Source of the DNA: Crocinitomicaceae bacterium
Lineage (GTDB): Bacteria > Bacteroidota > Bacteroidia > Flavobacteriales_D > Crocinitomicaceae
Assembly: GCA_029249445.1 (NCBI GenBank)
Contig: JAQWHI010000018.1
Span: 485,348 to 549,347, forward strand
Length of the DNA stretch: 64,000 nucleotides
Direction of reading: 5' to 3'
Shown: piece by piece, positions 37,172 through 45,785 of the stretch
Layout: each line of letters starts with the position of its first letter
How positions within the stretch are numbered: the first letter of the stretch is position 1
Notes under the pieces: generated by a model
Seen by the model: the letters and a program-made list of their open reading frames with translations, nothing else
Database searches by the model: none
Told to the model about the DNA's origin: nothing
Translations under genes and position numbers: made by a program

Positions 37172-37179
37172 CAAATTTA
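37172..37179 (-). promoter_or_regulatory. TAnnTTTG promoter box of the spoIID-like gene
   Basis: Minus strand TAAATTTG is followed by AGGC and the ATG at 37167. It fits entirely into the short gap after the lpxB stop. Confidence 0.6.
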
Positions 37180-37193
37180 TAATTTGTATCACT

Positions 37194-38327
37194 TTACTTG
37201 GTTGTCTTTGATAGCGTTTTAAACAAAGATTGTGCAACTTTTTTACTCGCACCTCCTCCACCTAACATTTCTTCAAGCTCGTTGTATTTATCAATGAGCA
37301 TTTGACGATAGTTCTCATCATTAATTATCTTGTCCAACTCTAGCTGAATGTTCTCTGAGGTACATTCATGTTGAATTAATTCTTTTACCACTTCTTGATC
37401 TAAAATTAAATTGACTAGTGAAATGTACTTCACCTTAATCAAACGTTTTGCGATACTGTACGAAATATTGGAGCCTTTGTAACAAATTACTTCAGGCACC
37501 TTAAACAATGCTGCCTCTAATGTTGCAGTACCTGAAGTAACGATGGCGGCGCGCGCATTTGCCATTATTTCATAGGTTTCGTTAAAAATGACGGACACTG
37601 AATCATCAATTGAAGCATAAAATTCTTTTGAAAGTGTTGGAGCACCAGCAACAATAATCTGATGATTTACGTATCCTTTAACAGCAGCAAGCATAATTGG
37701 CAACTTCACTGAAACTTCTTGTTTTCTGCTGCCGGGAAGAACAGCAATAATCGCACGATTATCCAATTGGTTCCGGTCAAGAAAAGAAAGTCTTGAATCG
37801 CTAAAATCAAACTTTGCAATCTCATCAAGCAATGGATGTCCCACATATTCAACATCAAAATCAAACCTCTTGTAGAAGTCCTTCTCAAAAGGAAGAATTA
37901 CATACATCTTATCAACAAGTTCTTTAATCTTGTATACCCGATTCTGTTTCCAAGCCCATATTTGCGGTGATATGTAATAGTACACCTTGATATCGTGTTT
38001 TTTCGCCCATTTAGCAATTCGGAGGTTGAATCCCGGATAATCAACCAAAATAAGTGCATCCGGTTGATACGCCAATATATCCTTTTTACAAAAAGATATA
38101 TTTCTCAAAATCGTTCGGAGGTTCAATACCACTTCTAAAAAACCCATAAATGCGAGATCTTTGATGTGTTTGGCCATTCCTTTCTGTATGGCATTCATCT
38201 TCTCACCGCCCCAAAATCTAAAATCAGTGTTGGATCGCTCATCGAGTATTGCTTGCATCAAATTACTTGCATGTAAATCACCTGAAGGCTCACCTGCAAT
38301 TATATAGAACTTATGTTTTGCAGCCAT
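37194..38327 (-). CDS. lpxB: Lipid-A-disaccharide synthase
   Basis: Glycosyltransferase (GT19) that condenses UDP-diacylglucosamine with lipid X in lipid A synthesis, at the inner face of the inner membrane. The 377-residue protein shows IIAGEPSGDLHASNLM at the N-terminus, LVDYPGFNLRIAKWAKK near residue 92, VYYYISPQIWAWKQNR, VGHPLLDE near residue 160, AVLPGSRKQEVSVKLP near residue 195 and TSGTATLEAALFKVPEVICYK near residue 260. It is separate from the other lpx genes and follows surE and a small membrane protein gene without gaps. Confidence 0.97.
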   Translation of the reverse strand: MAAKHKFYIIAGEPSGDLHASNLMQAILDERSNTDFRFWGGEKMNAIQKGMAKHIKDLAFMGFLEVVLNLRTILRNISFCKKDILAYQPDALILVDYPGFNLRIAKWAKKHDIKVYYYISPQIWAWKQNRVYKIKELVDKMYVILPFEKDFYKRFDFDVEYVGHPLLDEIAKFDFSDSRLSFLDRNQLDNRAIIAVLPGSRKQEVSVKLPIMLAAVKGYVNHQIIVAGAPTLSKEFYASIDDSVSVIFNETYEIMANARAAIVTSGTATLEAALFKVPEVICYKGSNISYSIAKRLIKVKYISLVNLILDQEVVKELIQHECTSENIQLELDKIINDENYRQMLIDKYNELEEMLGGGGASKKVAQSLFKTLSKTTK

Positions 38328-38630
38328 TTAGAAGAATTTAATGTAGAGTATGTAAGGCGCAAAAAAAAGGGTTCCAATGATAACACCTCTTGCAACGTTG
38401 TAGCGTTCTCGATTCAGGAAAAAATAAAACCAAAATAAATTCGAGATAATGGATAAGGTTATAATCTTAATTCTATATTTCGTGATTACATCAAATTCAC
38501 GCCACAAGCGCGAAAAATCATAATTCTGAATCCAAGAGAGCACAAAAATTACAATAGGTATGAAAAGAAGCGGAGTTATTACTCCAATCAATACTCCTTT
38601 CGTGTGGTCTTTCGTCCATCCTTTTCTCAT
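38328..38630 (-). CDS. Small membrane protein between surE and lpxB
   Basis: A 100-residue protein with three predicted membrane segments (GVLIGVITPLLFIPIVIFVLSW, ITLSIISNLFWFYFFL, GVIIGTLFFAPYILYI). The ORF track starts at a TTG at 38639; the ATG at 38630 overlaps the surE TGA as ATGA and gives MRKGWTKDHTKG, a better start. The stop directly abuts lpxB. No function known; the position suggests a role linked to envelope lipid synthesis, which is only a guess from context. Confidence 0.8.
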   Translation of the reverse strand: MRKGWTKDHTKGVLIGVITPLLFIPIVIFVLSWIQNYDFSRLWREFDVITKYRIKIITLSIISNLFWFYFFLNRERYNVARGVIIGTLFFAPYILYIKFF

Positions 38631-39397
38631 AAACTCCAACTTTCAAGTTCTTTTATTGCTTCGTATTTCGTCATATCAAATTGTGTTGGAACGATGGTGG
38701 CATATCCTTTTTCAATCCAATACAAATCGGTATCTTCCGTCTGATCCATTTCAATGTACTTCCCTGTCAGCCAATAATATGGGCGGTTAAATTGATCTTT
38801 TCGTTCGTCAAAACGATCCTCCCAATACGCATGTGCTTGTCTACAAACCTTAATCCCTTTGAATTCCTTCATGGTGAGCTTCGGAATATTTACGTTCAAG
38901 CAAACACCATTTGGCAGGCCATTTTTCAAAACCGCATCAACAACGGACGCCACGATCTTCTTTGCAACAGAAAAATCTGCATCTGCCGCGAAATCACAAA
39001 GAGAAAAACCAATCGATGGAATTCCTTCCATTGCCCCTTCCACCGCAGCAGACATTGTTCCTGAATACAATACATTTGTTGCAGTGTTGGCTCCATGATT
39101 AATTCCGGAAACTAACAAATCTGGTTTTCTGCGCAATACCTGATTTATTCCAAGCTTTACACAATCTACCGGAGTACCAGAACAAGCCATCGCATCAATT
39201 TCTTCAAACAAAGTTGACGGATACAATCGCAAAGGATCGTTAATGGTTATTGCGTGCCCCATGCCCGATTGCGGTGAATCTGGGGCAATTAATACAACCT
39301 GTCCCATACCATGGACAACTTCAAACAAAGATGCGATCCCCTTCGCAGATACGCCATCGTCATTCGTTACTAAAATTAATGCTTGTTTTTCCGCCAT
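38627..39397 (-). CDS. surE: 5'-nucleotidase SurE
   Basis: Metal-dependent nucleoside 5'-phosphate phosphatase of 256 residues, cytoplasmic. The acidic metal site is in VTNDDGVSAKGI at residues 10-21, followed by SGMGHAIT near residue 45, GTPVDCVKLG near residue 78 and SGINHGANTATNVLYSGTMSAAVEG near residue 98. Length and motif order are standard. It is the first gene of a surE-small membrane protein-lpxB group with overlapping or abutting ends. Confidence 0.96.
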   Translation of the reverse strand: MAEKQALILVTNDDGVSAKGIASLFEVVHGMGQVVLIAPDSPQSGMGHAITINDPLRLYPSTLFEEIDAMACSGTPVDCVKLGINQVLRRKPDLLVSGINHGANTATNVLYSGTMSAAVEGAMEGIPSIGFSLCDFAADADFSVAKKIVASVVDAVLKNGLPNGVCLNVNIPKLTMKEFKGIKVCRQAHAYWEDRFDERKDQFNRPYYWLTGKYIEMDQTEDTDLYWIEKGYATIVPTQFDMTKYEAIKELESWSL

Positions 39398-39462
39398 TTA
39401 AATGTAGAATTCCTCTCACCACGAAAGTAATTAAAGTTCTCAACTTCTTTGATAGAAATTAA

Positions 39463-39492
39463 ATTGTAATCGAAAGGATTTAACTATTTTTG
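39463..39492 (+). promoter_or_regulatory. Promoter of the dinB-nlpC genes (-33 and -7 elements)
   Basis: ATTG at 39463-39466 is separated by 18 bases from TATTTTTG at 39485-39492, a full match to the Bacteroidota TTG-N17-20-TAnnTTTG pattern; the leader to the dinB ATG would be about 14 bases. Confidence 0.7.
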
Positions 39493-39511
39493 TTGTGATT
39501 AGCGATGATAA

Positions 39512-40090
39512 ATGACAACAGCAGAATTAATTCTTACGGTTAGGACTATCACACATGAAAATATTGATGCAATCAATCAACATGTTAGAAAACTGAGCTC
39601 TGAACAACTGAATTGGAGACCAAATCCTGGGGTCTGGAGCGTTGCCGATACACTTGCTCATCTGAATGAATTTAGTCGTTATTATCACTCAGCATTTGTT
39701 AAAAAAATTGAGAATACAAGATTTGTTTCTACCAAAGAAGCATTCATGAGTTCACCTCTTGGGCGCTCTGCATGGAAATCTATGAAATTAGGGAATGCAA
39801 AAAATGTGAAGCGAAAATTCAAAGCTGCAAAAGGATACAATCCAACAATTGACCCTTCACTTGTCACTGGAAATGAGTACAGTCAATTTATTGATTGTCA
39901 AGAAGAACTGATTTCAATATTCAAGCAAGCAGAAGGGGTCAATATAAAACGGGTGAAGATTCCAATCTCAATGTCTAAGATTGTTCGACTACGACTTGGT
40001 GACGCCTTATTGTATGTTGTTTTCCATAATCAAAGACATGTAGAGCAAGTTGTAAAACTCGTACGTCACATAAATTTTCCAAAAAAATAA
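39512..40090 (+). CDS. DinB-like four-helix protein
   Basis: A 192-residue protein of the DinB/YfiT superfamily. The SEQLNWRPNPGVWSVADTLAHLNEF segment near residue 30 carries the first metal-ligand histidine (LAHLNE), and LLYVVFHNQRHVEQVVKL near the C-terminus carries the others (HNQRH). Members are metal-dependent and often thiol transferases with bacillithiol or other thiols; the reaction here is unknown. It is one base upstream of the NlpC/P60 gene, so they form an operon. Confidence 0.88.
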   Translation: MTTAELILTVRTITHENIDAINQHVRKLSSEQLNWRPNPGVWSVADTLAHLNEFSRYYHSAFVKKIENTRFVSTKEAFMSSPLGRSAWKSMKLGNAKNVKRKFKAAKGYNPTIDPSLVTGNEYSQFIDCQEELISIFKQAEGVNIKRVKIPISMSKIVRLRLGDALLYVVFHNQRHVEQVVKLVRHINFPKK

Positions 40091-40091
40091 T

Positions 40092-40844
40092 ATGAGCAAA
40101 GAAAACGGGTACTGCATTGTAAGTGTCGCACCTGTTCGTGCCGATAAAAAGGATCAAAGTGAAATTGTTACACAACTTCTTTTCGGTGAGCTAATTTCAA
40201 TAATTGAACTGGATTTTCCGTGGGCAAAAATAACAACGTTTGCCGACGGATATCATGGTTGGATTGATTTCAAGCACATCAAGCTCCTTTCAAAGAAAGA
40301 AACCAAGCGCTGGCTCAATGGACTCGGATATTCAAGAGCAAGGGAACGAATGATACGAACACCATGGGGAATCCAATCCATATACAGAGGTTCTTTTGTT
40401 CCGGAAAACATGAAAAAGTTTGAGATTGGAACCGATCATTTTGAATGGATTACTGACGACAAAACTCCAAACCAATCAGTTCTTTCTTTGGCAAAAGAAT
40501 ACATAAACACACCTTACCTTTGGGGAGGAAAAACACCTTTTGGAATAGACTGCTCTGGACTTAGTCAAATTATTTATCGATTCTATGGAATCAATCTACC
40601 CCGGGATGCTTCGGAGCAAGTTGAACATGGAACTCCTGTTACTATTGATAAAACTCAACAAGGTGATCTTGCATTTTTTGACAACAAAGAAGGAAAGATT
40701 ATTCATTTAGGAATCTGTGATGGTGAAGGAGGAATTATACACGCAAGTGGACATGTACGATACGATACTTTAACCGAGTCAGGGATAGCTCATTCTGAGA
40801 CCAATGAAATGACACATAAATTGAGAATAATTAAACGATTATAA
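40092..40844 (+). CDS. NlpC/P60 peptidase with SH3-type domain
   Basis: Cysteine peptidase of 250 residues that should cut peptidoglycan stem peptides or free muropeptides. The N-terminal 75 residues look like a bacterial SH3 domain (VSVAPVRADKKDQSEIVTQLLFG). The catalytic cysteine lies in PFGIDCSGLSQI near residue 153, the first histidine in KIIHLGICDGEGG near residue 205 and the next in IIHASGHVRYD. There is no signal peptide, so it is likely cytoplasmic, similar to dipeptidyl-peptidase VI enzymes that recycle cell wall peptides. Confidence 0.92.
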   Translation: MSKENGYCIVSVAPVRADKKDQSEIVTQLLFGELISIIELDFPWAKITTFADGYHGWIDFKHIKLLSKKETKRWLNGLGYSRARERMIRTPWGIQSIYRGSFVPENMKKFEIGTDHFEWITDDKTPNQSVLSLAKEYINTPYLWGGKTPFGIDCSGLSQIIYRFYGINLPRDASEQVEHGTPVTIDKTQQGDLAFFDNKEGKIIHLGICDGEGGIIHASGHVRYDTLTESGIAHSETNEMTHKLRIIKRL

Positions 40845-40859
40845 ATCATAAAAATAACC

Positions 40860-40887
40860 TTGAAATAAAAAAAATATCCGATATTTG
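40860..40887 (+). promoter_or_regulatory. Promoter-like elements before the epimerase gene
   Basis: TTG at 40860-40862, 17 bases, then GATATTTG, one mismatch from TAnnTTTG at the first position; leader of about 30 bases. Confidence 0.45.
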
Positions 40888-40922
40888 TTATATCAAAACC
40901 TAAACCAAACTTTTACAACATT

Positions 40923-41840
40923 ATGAAAATACTAATCACCGGTGGTGCTGGATTTATTGGAAGTAATCTAGCAAAAAAATTAGTGGATAACGGCAATAAA
41001 GTCGTTGTTCTTGACTCGTTACTAAGAGGGAATAAACTTGAAAAAGACACCTTCGAAAAAATCACTTTCATCAAAGGAGATGTTCGGGATTTGGAAACAG
41101 TCAAAAAAGCTTCCTTGGGTTGTGATATTATTTTTCACTTCGCCGCAGTATTAGGAGTAGATATCGTTGCGGATAATCCTGTTGAAACCATGGATGTGGA
41201 AGTAATAGGGACACGGAACGTAGTAATGGCAGCTGAAGTCAACAATATTAAAAAAATTATGTACGCTTCGACAAGTGGAATTTACGGGCATTCAGCAATA
41301 GGAAATGTACTCACTGAAGAGGTCTTAGTTGATCCCAGAGCCTCTTATGCAATGGCGAAGCGTTACAACGAAATCTATCTTGCTTCAAATCATGAAGAAA
41401 AAGGAATCGATGTAATTTCTTTGCGTTTTTTCAATGTTTATGGATGGAACCAAGACACTAGAATGGTAATTCCTCTGTTCTTCGAACAAGCTCGTAAAAA
41501 TGCGAACATTACCGTTTTCGGTAATGGTAGGCAAACGCGCGATTTCACGCACATTGATGATACTGTAGAAGCGTGCATTCGGTTGATTGACGTTAAAGGA
41601 TGTCACATCATTAATATAGCAAATGAGACCGAATGGTGCATCGAAGATGTAGAATATCAAATCAAAAGCATAACAAAATCAGACTCTAAAATCAGTTATA
41701 TTGAAGCCCAAAAAAAACGTTATGACTACGAGGTAGAACGGCGTGTTGGAAGCTCAGAAAAACTAGAAGAACTAACTTCATATAAGCCAGAGACAGGACT
41801 GAGTGAAGGACTCAATAAAATTTTTAATCGCAACTACTAA
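40923..41840 (+). CDS. NAD-dependent epimerase/dehydratase (nucleotide-sugar type)
   Basis: Extended short-chain dehydrogenase of 305 residues. The NAD-binding ITGGAGFIGSNLAKKL is at the N-terminus, HFAAVLGVD near residue 77, the STSGIYG segment near residue 117 and the catalytic YAMAKRYNE (YxxxK) near residue 141, followed by LRFFNVYGW and GRQTRDFTHIDDTVEA. Closest in plan to UDP-glucose 4-epimerase and related UDP-sugar enzymes, acting on envelope or capsule precursors; the substrate is not determined. It is six bases upstream of glyA. Confidence 0.9.
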   Translation: MKILITGGAGFIGSNLAKKLVDNGNKVVVLDSLLRGNKLEKDTFEKITFIKGDVRDLETVKKASLGCDIIFHFAAVLGVDIVADNPVETMDVEVIGTRNVVMAAEVNNIKKIMYASTSGIYGHSAIGNVLTEEVLVDPRASYAMAKRYNEIYLASNHEEKGIDVISLRFFNVYGWNQDTRMVIPLFFEQARKNANITVFGNGRQTRDFTHIDDTVEACIRLIDVKGCHIINIANETEWCIEDVEYQIKSITKSDSKISYIEAQKKRYDYEVERRVGSSEKLEELTSYKPETGLSEGLNKIFNRNY

Positions 41841-41846
41841 TCACAA

Positions 41847-43115
41847 ATGGATAAGGCAATATTTGATTTAATTAAACAGGAAAACCACAGACAGCTCAAC
41901 GGAATAGAACTCATCGCATCAGAAAACTTTGTAAGTGATAATGTTATGAAGGCTATGGGCAGTGTATTAACAAACAAATATGCCGAAGGCCTTCCCGGCA
42001 AGCGCTATTATGGAGGTTGTGAAATCGTCGATAAAATTGAAACACTTGCAATTGAACGGTTGTGCAAACTTTTTGGCGCTGAGTGGGCAAATGTCCAACC
42101 CCACTCTGGTGCTCAAGCAAATGCAGCTGTTCTCTTGGCTTGTTTGAATGCAGGAGACAAAATACTTGGCTTTGACCTCTCCCATGGAGGACACCTCACA
42201 CATGGTTCTCCTGTAAATTTCTCAGGTAAATTGTACAAGCCATTCTTCTATGGAGTGAATCGAGACAGCGGACAAGTTGACTACGAAATGCTAGAGGAAG
42301 TTGCGCGAAGAGAAAAGCCGAAACTCATCATATGTGGAGCTTCAGCTTACAGTAGAGATTGGGACTATGCGAGAATTAGAAAAATAGCGGACGAAATCGG
42401 GGCATTAATTCTTGCAGATATTTCGCATCCGGCTGGACTTATAGCTGCAGGATTACTGAACAATCCAATGGAGCACTGTCATATCGTTACAACTACAACA
42501 CATAAAACACTGAGGGGACCTCGTGGAGGTGTAATCATGTTGGGAAAAAATTTCGATAACCCATTCGGACTAAAATGGAAAAATGGGAATCCGAAGTCTA
42601 TGGCCGCATTGCTTGATGCTGCCGTTTTCCCCGGAACACAAGGGGGACCTCTGGAGCACGTGATTGCAGCGAAAGCAGTTGCGTTTGGCGAGGCTTTAGA
42701 CCCAAAATACAAGGAATATACAACCCAAGTATTAAAAAACGCCGCTACAATGGCAGATGAATTCGTAAAACGAGGTTATTCAATTATTTCTGGAGGTACT
42801 GACAACCATTCTATGCTCATCGACTTGAGGTCCAAAAATGTTACAGGAAAAGACGCTGAAAATGCGCTTGTAAAAGCCGATATAACTGTAAATAAAAATA
42901 TGGTTCCGTTCGATACAGAATCGCCATTTGTTACCTCAGGAATCCGAGTTGGAACACCAGCCATTACCTCTAGAGGCGTTAACGATGATGAAATGCCAAA
43001 AATTGTTGAACTGATCGATAAAGTGATTCAAAACGTTAATAATGAGGCAGTCCTTGACGCGGTTCGACAAGAAGTAAACGCACTAATGGGTCACAGACCA
43101 TTGTTTGCCTGGTAA
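41847..43115 (+). CDS. glyA: Serine hydroxymethyltransferase
   Basis: Pyridoxal-phosphate enzyme that interconverts serine and glycine with tetrahydrofolate, the main source of one-carbon units. The 422-residue protein has [13 protein letters not shown] near residue 22, [15 protein letters not shown] near residue 43, [24 protein letters not shown] near residue 190 and the lysine motif [14 protein letters not shown] near residue 217. Length is typical. It is probably cotranscribed with the epimerase. The convergent SDR gene ends 32 bases after it. Confidence 0.97.
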   Translation: MDKAIFDLIKQENHRQLNGIELIASENFVSDNVMKAMGSVLTNKYAEGLPGKRYYGGCEIVDKIETLAIERLCKLFGAEWANVQPHSGAQANAAVLLACLNAGDKILGFDLSHGGHLTHGSPVNFSGKLYKPFFYGVNRDSGQVDYEMLEEVARREKPKLIICGASAYSRDWDYARIRKIADEIGALILADISHPAGLIAAGLLNNPMEHCHIVTTTTHKTLRGPRGGVIMLGKNFDNPFGLKWKNGNPKSMAALLDAAVFPGTQGGPLEHVIAAKAVAFGEALDPKYKEYTTQVLKNAATMADEFVKRGYSIISGGTDNHSMLIDLRSKNVTGKDAENALVKADITVNKNMVPFDTESPFVTSGIRVGTPAITSRGVNDDEMPKIVELIDKVIQNVNNEAVLDAVRQEVNALMGHRPLFAW

Positions 43116-43147
43116 CAAATTCGATTCGAAAGAAGTTACACTTTGAT

Positions 43148-43936
43148 TTAAGTTGCAGATTGTTTTCGAATGATTCGCCAAAAAAGCCGCGGGAAGAACC
43201 GCTTTAGCGTCACTGCATGCACTTCTTTGTTTCCAATCAACACCTCCTTTTTGCCCTTTTTGAGGGCATCGATCAGGGCATTGGCGCAATGCTCTGCAGT
43301 CATTCCAGTAGCTTGATTGTGATCCATTGAACCATGTTTTTCCCCTGATGCACTGATCGCGTTCATGGATATGTTCGTATTTATTTTCCCTGGACATACA
43401 ATGGTCACCTTAACTCCGTTTTGCTCTTCCTCCAGCATTAAACTCTCATAAAACCCGTGTAAAGCATGTTTTGATGCACTGTAGGCGCTTCGCAAGAAAA
43501 AGCCAAATTTACCTGCAATACTTGACATCACTACAAAGTGACCAGATTGTTGTTTTTTAAAGACAGGTAATACCGCTTTAGTCAGAGCTATATTTCCGAA
43601 ATAATTGACCTCCATAATCTTCCGGTCAATATCGATTGAAGTAGTACTCACTTCTGAACGTTGAGATATCCCACCATTATTAACAAGAAAATCAATCCGT
43701 CCAAAACGATTTAAAACTTGATCTACCAACCCATCAAACGTCTCTGACTGCTCTAAATCTAGGGAAACAACTAAATGTTGTTCAGGATTTTTCAGCTTCG
43801 ACTTAATCACCTCTAATTGCTCTCTATTTCTTGCAGATAAAACAACCATCCCTCCTGCTTCAGCTATTTTATAGGCCAAAGCCTCACCGATTCCTGAAGA
43901 AGCCCCTGTAATCCAAATTACTTTGTCTTTGAACAT
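43148..43936 (-). CDS. Short-chain dehydrogenase/reductase
   Basis: Classical SDR of 262 residues with the NAD(P)-binding WITGASSGIGEALAYK at the N-terminus, VNNGGISQRSE near residue 86, the catalytic serine in VMSSIAGKFGF near residue 138 and YSASKHALHGFYESL (YxxxK) near residue 153. The hydrophobic C-terminal segment with RFFPRLFWRIIRK resembles DhrB/DHRS7-like membrane-associated members. Substrate unknown. It has a TATTTTTG promoter box 19 bases before the ATG. Confidence 0.9.
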   Translation of the reverse strand: MFKDKVIWITGASSGIGEALAYKIAEAGGMVVLSARNREQLEVIKSKLKNPEQHLVVSLDLEQSETFDGLVDQVLNRFGRIDFLVNNGGISQRSEVSTTSIDIDRKIMEVNYFGNIALTKAVLPVFKKQQSGHFVVMSSIAGKFGFFLRSAYSASKHALHGFYESLMLEEEQNGVKVTIVCPGKINTNISMNAISASGEKHGSMDHNQATGMTAEHCANALIDALKKGKKEVLIGNKEVHAVTLKRFFPRLFWRIIRKQSAT

Positions 43937-43955
43937 AAATTGATCCGTTTGAAGT

Positions 43956-43963
43956 CAAAAATA
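43956..43963 (-). promoter_or_regulatory. TAnnTTTG promoter box of the SDR gene
   Basis: Minus strand TATTTTTG, 19 bases before the ATG at 43936. Confidence 0.55.
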
Positions 43964-44041
43964 AACAAAATGTTCTTCGTACAAATGACAATCGGTAATT
44001 TCAGAACACAACCAATGTAGGCCAAACATAAAGTTCTGAAC

Positions 44042-44075
44042 AAAAAAAATCCCGAACCAATCAAGGAACGGGACA
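44042..44075 (-). terminator. Probable intrinsic terminator after the small secreted protein gene
   Basis: Minus strand TCCCGTTCC and GGTTCGGGA form a stem with an internal TT/TT mismatch around TTGATT, followed by eight T. It begins about 20 bases after the stop at 44094. Confidence 0.6.
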
Positions 44076-44093
44076 AGAAAATAAAGTTCTTTG

Positions 44094-44516
44094 TTATAGA
44101 TTATCTGGTAACTCTATCGTTTTAAACGCTTTTTGCTTTGGCTTTAGCTGATCAATAAAGACAACCTTAAACTTTTCTCCTTCTGCAGTATAAATCATTT
44201 CAGAAATTCCATTTATAATTGCTGGCTGAAGTTTATTGGAGTTGTAAAACTTAGCATCAAGCAATTCGTAAGTACCATCATTGTATTGCATAAAGACAGA
44301 AACTATTTTTCCATTTTCAACACGAACTTTACCTGAAATACAGCGCGATGTGCCGTCTTCGAAATAACTTAGATAGACATTTCTGTGCATGTTGTCTCCA
44401 ACAGAATAAGCACCTCGGTCGTCGAATGCTTTCTGAAGACGAATAAAACAATCTTGTGCCATGGACGCACCTGAAAGTAATATTCCAAAGAAAACTAAAA
44501 GAATTTGTTTTTTCAT
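44094..44516 (-). CDS. Small secreted protein of unknown function
   Basis: A 140-residue protein with a signal peptide (KKQILLVFFGILLSGASMAQ) and a compact beta-rich domain of about 115 residues containing FDDRGAYSVGDNMHRNVYLSYF near residue 30. Two cysteines (DCFIRL and RCISGK) could form a disulfide in the periplasm. The ORF track starts upstream at 44561; the ATG at 44516 starts the signal peptide and lies downstream of a TATATTTG promoter box. I do not recognise a family. Confidence 0.78.
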   Translation of the reverse strand: MKKQILLVFFGILLSGASMAQDCFIRLQKAFDDRGAYSVGDNMHRNVYLSYFEDGTSRCISGKVRVENGKIVSVFMQYNDGTYELLDAKFYNSNKLQPAIINGISEMIYTAEGEKFKVVFIDQLKPKQKAFKTIELPDNL

Positions 44517-44549
44517 AAATCGTATTTTTCTGCGCTGAAATGCACTGCT

Positions 44550-44557
44550 CAAATATA
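44550..44557 (-). promoter_or_regulatory. TAnnTTTG promoter box of the small secreted protein gene
   Basis: Minus strand TATATTTG, 33 bases before the ATG at 44516, so the longer ORF-track start would precede the transcript. Confidence 0.5.
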
Positions 44558-44623
44558 GCAAGTTTGATTTAATTCTTGTGGTCTGCTATATAATTTCTTT
44601 ATTTTGTGCAAAAATCAATTTCG

Positions 44624-45193
44624 ATGAGTACAAATCAGGTAGCAAATCAATTTTTGCAAGCATTAGAAACGTTGCAACAATTCAATACACCCGAAAATTT
44701 TGAAAAAATTGTTGATGCGGGAAAAATAATGGTATCGAGCTTGCAGTCGAACGGTAAAATTATCAGTTGTGGAAATGGAGGGTCAATGTGTGACGCAATG
44801 CATTTTGCAGAAGAGTTAACTGGGCGCTATCGAAATGACCGACCTTCAATCGCAGCAATTGCAATCTCGGACCCGAGTCATATCTCCTGTGTTGCAAATG
44901 ATTATGGTTTCGAATATATATTCTCAAGATACATTGAAAGCATAGGAAAAAAAGGGGATGTATTACTTGCTATTTCAACATCAGGAAATTCAAAAAATAT
45001 AGTAAACGCGATACGGGCTGCAAGAGAGAAGGAAATGCTTGTTATCGGCCTTACAGGAAAAACAGGAGGCGATATGGCAACATTATGTGATGTCGAAATT
45101 CGGGCGCCACATTCTGAATATGCGGACCGTGCTCAAGAAATCCATATAAAGGTTATCCACGCACTTATTGATCATATCGAAAATAATAGCTAA
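44624..45193 (+). CDS. gmhA: Phosphoheptose isomerase
   Basis: Converts sedoheptulose 7-phosphate to D-glycero-D-manno-heptose 7-phosphate, the first step toward LPS heptose. The 189-residue SIS-domain protein has [23 protein letters not shown] near residue 50, with the zinc and catalytic residues, [16 protein letters not shown] near residue 112, and the C-terminal [17 protein letters not shown] with the second conserved histidine. The track start is a GTG at 44606; I prefer the ATG at 44624. DiaA-like replication proteins are paralogues but lack some of these residues. Confidence 0.92.
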   Translation: MSTNQVANQFLQALETLQQFNTPENFEKIVDAGKIMVSSLQSNGKIISCGNGGSMCDAMHFAEELTGRYRNDRPSIAAIAISDPSHISCVANDYGFEYIFSRYIESIGKKGDVLLAISTSGNSKNIVNAIRAAREKEMLVIGLTGKTGGDMATLCDVEIRAPHSEYADRAQEIHIKVIHALIDHIENNS

Positions 45194-45221
45194 AATCAAT
45201 TTAGTTCGGTTTGAAATGTCA

Positions 45222-45229
45222 TATATTTG
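45222..45229 (+). promoter_or_regulatory. TAnnTTTG promoter box of the terB-like gene
   Basis: TATATTTG, 22 bases before the ATG at 45252. Confidence 0.55.
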
Positions 45230-45251
45230 AGCCGAATTTTAATCAATTACA

Positions 45252-45674
45252 ATGGGAACAATAGCGGAAATATTTCAGTCAGGAGAGCAAAGCGCACTAA
45301 AAGGTACATTTAACAATCTTGTAATGCTTGCGCGCGTAGACGGAAAAGTAGATGAAACAGAACAAGCACTTCTCGACAGAATTGCGCACCGCCTGTCTTT
45401 GACAGACGAGCAAGTCCAAGAAATTATAAGCCATCCAGAAAATTACCCAATGCAACCTCCAACTTCCAAAGAAGACCGCTTGGAACGATTCGTTCAGTTC
45501 ATGGAAATGGTATGTGTTGATGGTGTTATTGACCCAAAAGAAGAGATGCTTGCAGGCAAGTATGGTGCTGCCCTAGGCTTCAATAGTACCGACGTAGAAA
45601 ACATGGAATCTAAAATAATTGATCACATCCAATCTGGAAAATCGACAAGTGAAATTGTTGATCTACTCGTTTAA
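45252..45674 (+). CDS. TerB-like protein
   Basis: A 140-residue helical protein of the TerB/DjlA N-terminal superfamily. Two repeats show the paired acidic pattern of this fold, MLARVDGKVDETEQALLDRI near residue 24 and EMVCVDGVIDPKEEMLAGKY near residue 88, where D and E side chains bind divalent metal. It is cytoplasmic, without other domains. In other bacteria such proteins are linked to metal or stress response, but no function can be assigned here. Single-gene unit between gmhA and fur. Confidence 0.88.
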   Translation: MGTIAEIFQSGEQSALKGTFNNLVMLARVDGKVDETEQALLDRIAHRLSLTDEQVQEIISHPENYPMQPPTSKEDRLERFVQFMEMVCVDGVIDPKEEMLAGKYGAALGFNSTDVENMESKIIDHIQSGKSTSEIVDLLV

Positions 45675-45758
45675 TTCGTTTGAGCAAATTGTAAATAAGT
45701 TGTTGAAAACTCCACCATTCAATTTGATTTGAATGGGACTTCATACTGATTTATTCCG

Positions 45759-45766
45759 TAGATTTG
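45759..45766 (+). promoter_or_regulatory. TAnnTTTG promoter box of the fur-STAS-purA genes
   Basis: TAGATTTG, 19 bases before the fur ATG at 45786. Confidence 0.55.
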
Positions 45767-45785
45767 TTACTTACCTGAATTTGGA

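Noticed and set aside
44606-44623. GTG start of gmhA
   Set aside because: An ATG 18 bases downstream gives the usual N-terminus.
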